36,381 bases of DNA. Source: Lachnospiraceae bacterium UBA3826 (GTDB taxonomy: Bacteria; Bacillota; Clostridia; Lachnospirales; Lachnospiraceae). The notes below the pieces were generated by a model. It did no database searches and was not told the DNA's origin. It worked only from the letters and a program-made list of their open reading frames with translations. Positions 31,756 through 36,381 of this stretch are shown here, piece by piece (the stretch's first letter is position 1; each line of letters begins with the position of its first letter). A program made the translations under genes and the position numbers. Where the stretch lies: the NCBI GenBank assembly GCA_002393095.1, contig DGII01000087.1:1-36381 (forward strand), read 5' to 3'.

Positions 31756-33105
31756 ATGGCACGACTTTTTGGCACGGATGGTGTAAGAGGAATAGCAGGT
31801 GAAGAGCTTACTATAGACCTTGCTATGAAGCTTGGACAGGCAGGAGCGCATGTTCTAACCAAGGAAAATGATCATAAGCCTACGATAATGGTGGGATGTG
31901 ATACAAGAATATCAGGTGACATGCTGGCGAATGCTTTGATGGCCGGTGTATGCAGCGTAGGGGCCAATGCGGTATATGTAGGAGTGATGCCGACACCGGC
32001 GGTAGCCTATCTGACCAAGAAATATAAGGTGGATGCAGGTGTTGTGATATCGGCATCTCATAATCCTGTGGAATTCAACGGTATCAAGTTCTTCGACGGT
32101 AACGGATACAAGCTTTCCGATGAACTTGAGGATGAGATAGAGGCTCTGATTAAGAGCAATATGAAGGATATCACCTTCCCTACGGGAGCTCAGGTCGGTA
32201 AGATCAAGTACAGGACGGATGCCAGAGAAGAGTATATCAATCATTCGATTAAAGCCGTCCCCATAGATCTGACGGGCTATAAGGTGGTGGCTGACTGTGC
32301 CGAAGGAGCAAGCTATTATACTTCGGTAGAGGCACTTAAGGAGCTGGGTGCTACAGTTATCCCCATTCATAATATGCCGGACGGGACCAATATCAATGCC
32401 AACTGCGGCTCTACGCATATGGAAGAGCTGAAGGCCAGAGTGGTGTATGAGAAGGCCAATGTTGGGCTTGCTTTTGACGGAGATGCCGACAGACTTCTGG
32501 CAGTGGACGAAATGGGTAATATAGTGGACGGAGACCAGATAATGGCCATTATCGGTAATCATATGAAGTCACAGGGTAAGCTTAAGGGTGATACCATCGT
32601 CGTCACGGTGATGAGTAACCTCGGCTTCACATTAATGGCTAAGGAACATGGTATCAAGCTGGAGCAGACCAAGGTTGGCGACAGATATGTGCTTGAAAGG
32701 ATGAGAGAGATCGATGCATCTCTTGGCGGCGAACAGTCGGGTCATGTGATATTCCTTGATGAGAATACCACCGGAGACGGGCTCTTAAGTGCGCTTCATC
32801 TGTTGCAGGTAATGGTGGATACGGGCAAGCCGCTGTCTGAGCTTGCGAAGATAATGACGGTACTGCCGCAGGCACTTGTCAATGCCAAGGTTCCGAATCA
32901 TAAAAAGGACAGTTATATGGACTATCCGGAGATAGCCGATGCCATAGCTGCGCTTGAGGATAAGTTCAAGGGAGAGGGAAGAGTGCTCATAAGACCTTCG
33001 GGAACAGAGCCTAAGGTGAGAGTCATGATCGAAGGCAGAGATCAGGATGAGATCAATGAGGATGCGAGGGCGCTTGCAGAGCTCATACAAAACACACTCC
33101 TGTAG
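31756..33105 (+). CDS. glmM: Phosphoglucosamine mutase
   Basis: 449-residue cytoplasmic enzyme that turns glucosamine 6-phosphate into glucosamine 1-phosphate, a precursor of UDP-GlcNAc for peptidoglycan. Active-site motifs: phosphoserine S101 in VISASHNP, the metal loop AFDGDADR, the sugar-binding GGEQSGH, and the phosphate-binding RPSGTEPKVRVM near the C terminus. Length is exactly typical. GlmM can bind and inhibit CdaA, which ties cell-wall precursor supply to c-di-AMP and explains the conserved operon. Start ATG 31756 follows TGGAGGAA. The next gene has its own promoter immediately after this stop. Confidence 0.97.
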   Translation: MARLFGTDGVRGIAGEELTIDLAMKLGQAGAHVLTKENDHKPTIMVGCDTRISGDMLANALMAGVCSVGANAVYVGVMPTPAVAYLTKKYKVDAGVVISASHNPVEFNGIKFFDGNGYKLSDELEDEIEALIKSNMKDITFPTGAQVGKIKYRTDAREEYINHSIKAVPIDLTGYKVVADCAEGASYYTSVEALKELGATVIPIHNMPDGTNINANCGSTHMEELKARVVYEKANVGLAFDGDADRLLAVDEMGNIVDGDQIMAIIGNHMKSQGKLKGDTIVVTVMSNLGFTLMAKEHGIKLEQTKVGDRYVLERMREIDASLGGEQSGHVIFLDENTTGDGLLSALHLLQVMVDTGKPLSELAKIMTVLPQALVNAKVPNHKKDSYMDYPEIADAIAALEDKFKGEGRVLIRPSGTEPKVRVMIEGRDQDEINEDARALAELIQNTLL

Positions 33106-33107
33106 AA

Positions 33108-33136
33108 TGGACATAATCCCTGTGTTATGATATAAT
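33108..33136 (+). promoter_or_regulatory. Promoter of ptsH
   Basis: TGGACA 33108-33113 and TATAAT 33131-33136 are separated by 17 nt, close to consensus. It begins 3 nt after the glmM stop and precedes the HPr start by about 80 nt. Confidence 0.8.
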
Positions 33137-33218
33137 AAATCCGGTTTATACATCGGAAGGATTAGGGGTTAGTTAATAAAGGTAACGACTATTTGTCGAT
33201 AAGGAGGAATATACAGGT

Positions 33219-33482
33219 ATGGTTAGTCAGAAAGTAGTGATCAAGAATCCCACGGGACTACATCTAAGACCTGCAGGTATCCTATGTAAGGAGGCTATGC
33301 AGTTTAAATCACTTATAACATTCTCATTCAGGGAGACAACGGCCAACGCTAAGAGTGTATTGAGCGTACTCGGTGCCTGCGTCAAGTGCGGAGATGAGAT
33401 CGAGATAGTATGTGACGGCGAGGATGAGGCTGATGCGTTGAAGGCATTGGTTACAGCGATAGATAACGGTCTTGGTGAATAG
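33219..33482 (+). CDS. ptsH: Phosphocarrier protein HPr
   Basis: 87-residue PTS phosphocarrier. The active-site His15 is in TGLHLRP with Arg17, and the regulatory Ser46 is in ANAKSVLSVL, so both phosphorylation sites used in Firmicutes (by enzyme I and by HPr kinase) are present. It carries phosphate from enzyme I to sugar-specific PTS components and, when Ser46 is phosphorylated, acts with CcpA in catabolite repression. AAGGAGG lies 11 nt before ATG 33219, slightly long. It has its own promoter and terminator and no ptsI next to it. The Crh-like paralogue at 7.4 kb lacks the His. Confidence 0.96.
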   Translation: MVSQKVVIKNPTGLHLRPAGILCKEAMQFKSLITFSFRETTANAKSVLSVLGACVKCGDEIEIVCDGEDEADALKALVTAIDNGLGE

Positions 33483-33488
33483 CGTATG

Positions 33489-33536
33489 ACCCATCTGCTA
33501 CGGCAAAGCACGCCCGCAGATGGGTTATTTTTTTCG
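33489..33536 (+). terminator. Rho-independent terminator of ptsH
   Basis: A perfect 10-bp stem (33489-33498 with 33516-33525, core CCCATCTGC) is followed by an A and then a run of Ts. No clear promoter separates it from leuA, so leuA may use readthrough or an unrecognised promoter. Confidence 0.92.
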
Positions 33537-33567
33537 TATTGAGATAACAGTCATAACAGGAGGAGTA

Positions 33568-33687
33568 GTGTGAAAAATATGATCGATATCATATTTTTCA
33601 CACAGCGATTTGTGCCGAGCCCAAATCGCCTTATGGCATCGCCGAATCTGATATTCGGCTCGCCGCCTCGCACAGAGTGCTCGGCAT
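33568..33687 (+). repeat. 120-bp structured element inserted in a Shine-Dalgarno site (copy 2)
   Basis: This copy starts GTGTGAAAAATATGAT and ends GTGCTCGGCAT, and is flanked by an exact 9-bp direct repeat GGAGGAGTA (33559-33567 and 33688-33696). The second flank is the leuA ribosome site. Folds: a perfect 16-bp terminal hairpin (33568-33583 with 33588-33603), GCGATTT/AAATCGC (33605-33611, 33623-33629), GCCGAAT/ATTCGGC (33641-33647, 33653-33659), and an 8-bp long-range pair TGCCGAGC/GCTCGGCA (33613-33620, 33679-33686) that competes with the second. The other copy is at 10534-10651 on the minus strand. Confidence 0.88.
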
Positions 33688-33698
33688 GGAGGAGTAAG

Positions 33699-35372
33699 AT
33701 GTTAAACTACAAGAGATATGAAAAGGCACCTGTGTTGAATTATCCGGAGAGACAGTGGCCGAACAAGGAGATAACAAAGGCACCCATATGGTGCAGTGTG
33801 GATTTAAGAGACGGCAATCAGGCGCTCATAGATCCGATGCAGGTAGAAGAGAAGATAGAGTTTTTCAATTACCTTGTAAAGATTGGCTTCAAGGAGATAG
33901 AGATAGGCTTCCCTTCAGCAAGCCAGATAGAATTCGATTTCTTAAGGCAGCTTGTGGATCGTAAGCTCATACCCGATGATGTATGGGTACAGGTTCTGGT
34001 ACAGTGCCGAGAAGAGCTTGTGGAGCGCACCTTTGAGTCAATAGAAGGGATTAAGAATGTCATCGTACATATATACAATTCAACATCCACCCTTCAGAGA
34101 GATGTGGTGTTCCATAAGAGCCGTGAGGAGATAATAGATATAGCCGTTGAGGGAACACGGATGGTTAAGAAGAGAGCGGCTTCATTCCCCGGTAATATCA
34201 GACTTGAGTATTCTCCGGAGAGCTTCACGGGTACGGAGATGGATTTTGCGCTTGAGATATGTACGGCTGTACAGCGCGAGTGGGGAGCGACCAAGGACAA
34301 TCCCATTATAATCAACCTTCCCTCTACTGTTGAGACCAATACACCCAATGTATATGCTGATGAGATAGAGTGGATGAACACTCACTTCGAGAACCGAGAG
34401 AGCATAATCTTAAGCATACATCCCCATAACGACAGAGGCACGGGAATAGCCAGTTGCGAGCTTGCACTTATGGCGGGTGCGGAGAGAGTTGAGGGTACGC
34501 TTTTTGGCAACGGCGAGAGGACAGGTAATCTTGATATAATGGTGGTTGCATATAATATGTTCTCACAGGGAGTTAATCCCGAACTTGAGATCGAGCATAT
34601 AGGCGAAGCCATAGAGATATATGAAAGATGCTGTAAGATACCCATACATCCCAGACATCCTTACGCGGGCAAGCTTGTATTCACGGCATTCTCAGGAAGT
34701 CATCAGGATGCTATCAACAAGGGCGTACAGGCTATGAAGGAGCGTGGAAGTGAGATATGGAGAGTACCGTATCTGCCCATAGATCCTGCGGATATAGGAA
34801 GAGAGTACGAGCCCATAGTGCGTATCAATTCACAGTCAGGCAAGGGCGGTGTGGCATTCATTATGGATAATTACTTCGGATACAAGCTTCCGAAAGCAAT
34901 GCATAAGGAATTCGCCAATGTGATACAGGCCATGAGCGAGAAGCAGGGTGAGGTATCGCCTGAAGAGATCTATAACAAGTTCAGAGAAGAATATATAGAT
35001 AGGAAAGAGCCTCTGCACTTCAAGAAGCTTAAGGTGGATGATTTAAGCGGTGAAGAAGAGACCAGCTTCGATACGCATGTAACAGTAGACTATACGGATC
35101 ATGGTAAGGAGAAGACCATGGAAGGTGTCGGCAACGGACCTATCGATGCTGTTAAGCGCGCCATAGCCGAGACGCTTGGACTGGATATCAAGATACTTGA
35201 CTACTCCGAGCATGCTCTGCAGGCCGGCTCCAATTCCAAAGCTGCAGCTTATATACATCTGCTGGATGTCAATACGGGTAATGTTACATACGGAGTAGGT
35301 GAGAGCAGCAATATTACGAGAGCATCGGTAAGGGCTATTTTCTCAGCGATCAACAGGCTGAATCTGGTATAG
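33699..35372 (+). CDS. leuA: 2-isopropylmalate synthase
   Basis: 557 residues from ATG 33699, five bases after GGAGGA. Catalyses condensation of acetyl-CoA and 2-oxoisovalerate, the first committed step of leucine synthesis. Motifs: SVDLRDGNQALIDPM near the N terminus, metal-binding SIHPHND, the FGNGERTGN segment, and a C-terminal regulatory-type domain (about 440-557) where leucine feedback acts. This is the longer IPMS form with WPNKEITKAPIW near its start. The frame is open 43 codons further upstream through the repeat element to GTG 33570, which also has a well-spaced GGAGGA; a 600-residue version is therefore possible. No T-box was seen upstream. It is followed 33 nt later by the phosphofructokinase gene. 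Confidence 0.96.
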   Translation: MLNYKRYEKAPVLNYPERQWPNKEITKAPIWCSVDLRDGNQALIDPMQVEEKIEFFNYLVKIGFKEIEIGFPSASQIEFDFLRQLVDRKLIPDDVWVQVLVQCREELVERTFESIEGIKNVIVHIYNSTSTLQRDVVFHKSREEIIDIAVEGTRMVKKRAASFPGNIRLEYSPESFTGTEMDFALEICTAVQREWGATKDNPIIINLPSTVETNTPNVYADEIEWMNTHFENRESIILSIHPHNDRGTGIASCELALMAGAERVEGTLFGNGERTGNLDIMVVAYNMFSQGVNPELEIEHIGEAIEIYERCCKIPIHPRHPYAGKLVFTAFSGSHQDAINKGVQAMKERGSEIWRVPYLPIDPADIGREYEPIVRINSQSGKGGVAFIMDNYFGYKLPKAMHKEFANVIQAMSEKQGEVSPEEIYNKFREEYIDRKEPLHFKKLKVDDLSGEEETSFDTHVTVDYTDHGKEKTMEGVGNGPIDAVKRAIAETLGLDIKILDYSEHALQAGSNSKAAAYIHLLDVNTGNVTYGVGESSNITRASVRAIFSAINRLNLV

Positions 35373-35405
35373 TATCAAGGTATTGATGATGGTAAGGAGG
35401 GTTAT

Positions 35406-36381
35406 ATGAAGAGAATCGGAATGCTTACAAGCGGTGGTGACTGTCAGGCTCTTAATGCGGCTATGAGAGGTGTGGTCAAGTCTCTGCTTAACAGTGGTCA
35501 GGATGTGGAGATATACGGATTTCTGAACGGATACAGGGGACTTATATACGGCGATTTCAAGATGCTTAGTGGAAAAGATTTTTCCGGAATACTTACTGTC
35601 GGAGGAACAATCCTCGGAAGCAGCCGAACACCCTTTAAGACTATCAAGGACCCTGATGAGAACGGACTTAATAAGGTCGAGGCTATGAAGCAAAACTATT
35701 ATAAGCTTCAGCTTGACTGCCTTGTGGTCCTTGGAGGTAACGGTACACATAAGACCGCCAATCTCTTAAGGGAGGAAGGACTTAATGTAGTTACCCTGCC
35801 TAAGACCATAGATAATGACCTCTATGGTACGGATATGACCTTCGGGTTCCAGAGCGCTGTGGACATAGCAACCAACTGTATAGACTGTATACATACAACT
35901 GCGGCTTCTCACGGACGTATCTTCATAGTTGAAGTAATGGGTCATAAGGTAGGTTATCTGACTCTTAACGCTGGAATGGCAGGAGGAGCGGATATCATAT
36001 TGATCCCTGAGATTCCATATGATATAGACAAGATAGTCGAAGCGGTCAAATTAAGAGAGAAGAACGGAAGTAAGTTCACGATCATAGCTGTGGCTGAGGG
36101 GGCGATAAGCAAAGAAGACGCCAAGCTGTCCAAGAAGGAGTACCAGAAGAAGCTTGAGAAGAGCAAGTATCCCTCTGTATCGTATGAGGTAGCAGCACAG
36201 ATATTGGAGAAGACGGGACAGGAGGTCAGAGTGACCGTGCCCGGACATACACAGAGGGGTGGAAGTCCGTGTCCCTATGACAGAGTATTCGCAAGCCGTC
36301 TCGGAGCGGAAGCCGGTAAGCTTATACTTAAGGGAGAGTATGGCTTCATGGTAGGATACAGGAACAGAGAGATCGTCAAGG
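35406..36381 (+). CDS. pfkA: 6-phosphofructokinase, 3' end outside window
   Basis: ATG 35406 after AAGGAGGGT opens a frame that runs off the window, so 325 codons are visible. The enzyme phosphorylates fructose 6-phosphate at C1 in glycolysis. Motifs: TSGGDCQALNAAMRG at the N terminus, GSSRTPF, GGNGTHKTA (110-118), PKTIDND (132-138) with the catalytic Asp, EVMGHKVGYL, and GHTQRGGSP. Compared with E. coli PfkA, Asp103 is Asn112 here, Gly104 is kept as Gly113, and Gly124 is Lys133. Gly at the first of these two positions is typical of ATP users and Lys at the second of pyrophosphate-type enzymes; trypanosome ATP enzymes combine them. The phosphate donor is therefore uncertain. The gene forms a possible pair with leuA. 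Confidence 0.93.
   Translation, partial: MKRIGMLTSGGDCQALNAAMRGVVKSLLNSGQDVEIYGFLNGYRGLIYGDFKMLSGKDFSGILTVGGTILGSSRTPFKTIKDPDENGLNKVEAMKQNYYKLQLDCLVVLGGNGTHKTANLLREEGLNVVTLPKTIDNDLYGTDMTFGFQSAVDIATNCIDCIHTTAASHGRIFIVEVMGHKVGYLTLNAGMAGGADIILIPEIPYDIDKIVEAVKLREKNGSKFTIIAVAEGAISKEDAKLSKKEYQKKLEKSKYPSVSYEVAAQILEKTGQEVRVTVPGHTQRGGSPCPYDRVFASRLGAEAGKLILKGEYGFMVGYRNREIVK

Noticed and set aside
31912..32562. Minus-strand open frame (216 codons) opposite glmM
   Set aside because: Antisense shadow of the glmM active-site region, with no ribosome site or family motif.
33537..33567. T-box or leucine attenuator before leuA
   Set aside because: No T-box core sequence, leucine-rich leader or antiterminator pair was found; only the ptsH terminator and the repeat element lie there.
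35373..35750. Minus-strand frame over the start of the phosphofructokinase gene
   Set aside because: The plus-strand frame from ATG 35406 has full phosphofructokinase motifs and runs to the window end without a stop. The minus frame is a shadow.

Overview
The window looks like a chromosomal segment from a flagellated member of the Firmicutes, class Clostridia, most likely family Lachnospiraceae. The evidence is gene content and order: a CdaR-type regulator followed by ftsEX, an M23 peptidase, ctpA and uvrBA; an mbl-like mreB followed by flagellar rod genes; comFC next to yvyF; and cdaA-cdaR-glmM. Strong AGGAGG ribosome sites and the many ATA/AGA/AGG codons fit. The genus cannot be named from the sequence alone. 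There are 32 genes with good support, 31 on the plus strand. The only minus-strand gene is a small XRE regulator near 10.3 kb.

Layout. 1-7.3 kb: the end of a monosaccharide ABC importer (ATPase, permease), a YesN/YesM-type two-component pair, and two sugar-binding proteins, one MglB-like and one anchored without a lipobox. This looks like a sugar-sensing and uptake locus. 7.3-9.7 kb: a Crh-like HPr paralogue with Glu in place of His15, a lipid/diacylglycerol kinase, and class II fructose-bisphosphate aldolase under its own promoter with a structured leader. 9.7-10.96 kb: a gene-poor stretch with three hairpins, a short repeated motif and the XRE gene. 10.96-21.2 kb: PucR/CdaR-like regulator, ftsE, ftsX, coiled-coil M23 peptidase, ctpA, uvrB and uvrA, tightly packed. 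21.4-24.7 kb: mreB/mbl, two flagellar rod genes, a 128-bp tandem repeat array, and a FlgJ-type rod-binding gene. 24.8-28.5 kb: recD2, comFC, yvyF and a small membrane protein. 28.5-33.1 kb: a polytopic membrane protein, then cdaA-cdaR-glmM (c-di-AMP synthesis and cell-wall precursor supply). 33.1-36.4 kb: canonical HPr, leuA, and the start of a 6-phosphofructokinase gene that runs off the window.

Two non-coding elements deserve most attention. First, a 118/120-bp structured element occurs twice, upstream of xre (minus strand) and of leuA (plus strand). In both places it sits exactly between two copies of a GGAGGA ribosome-binding sequence, as if it inserts into Shine-Dalgarno sites and duplicates them. 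It places a GTG codon at the same distance from the upstream copy, so it could make a coupled leader peptide (xre) or a 43-residue N-terminal extension (leuA). Second, the flagellar array at 24.03-24.33 kb has two full 128-bp units. They differ at six positions; four of these differences form two compensatory base-pair changes in small hairpins, which suggests a selected RNA or DNA structure.

Several genes connect through carbon metabolism: sugar import and sensing, HPr and a Crh-like protein, aldolase and phosphofructokinase. All functional calls come from reading motifs and gene order by eye; no database search was run.
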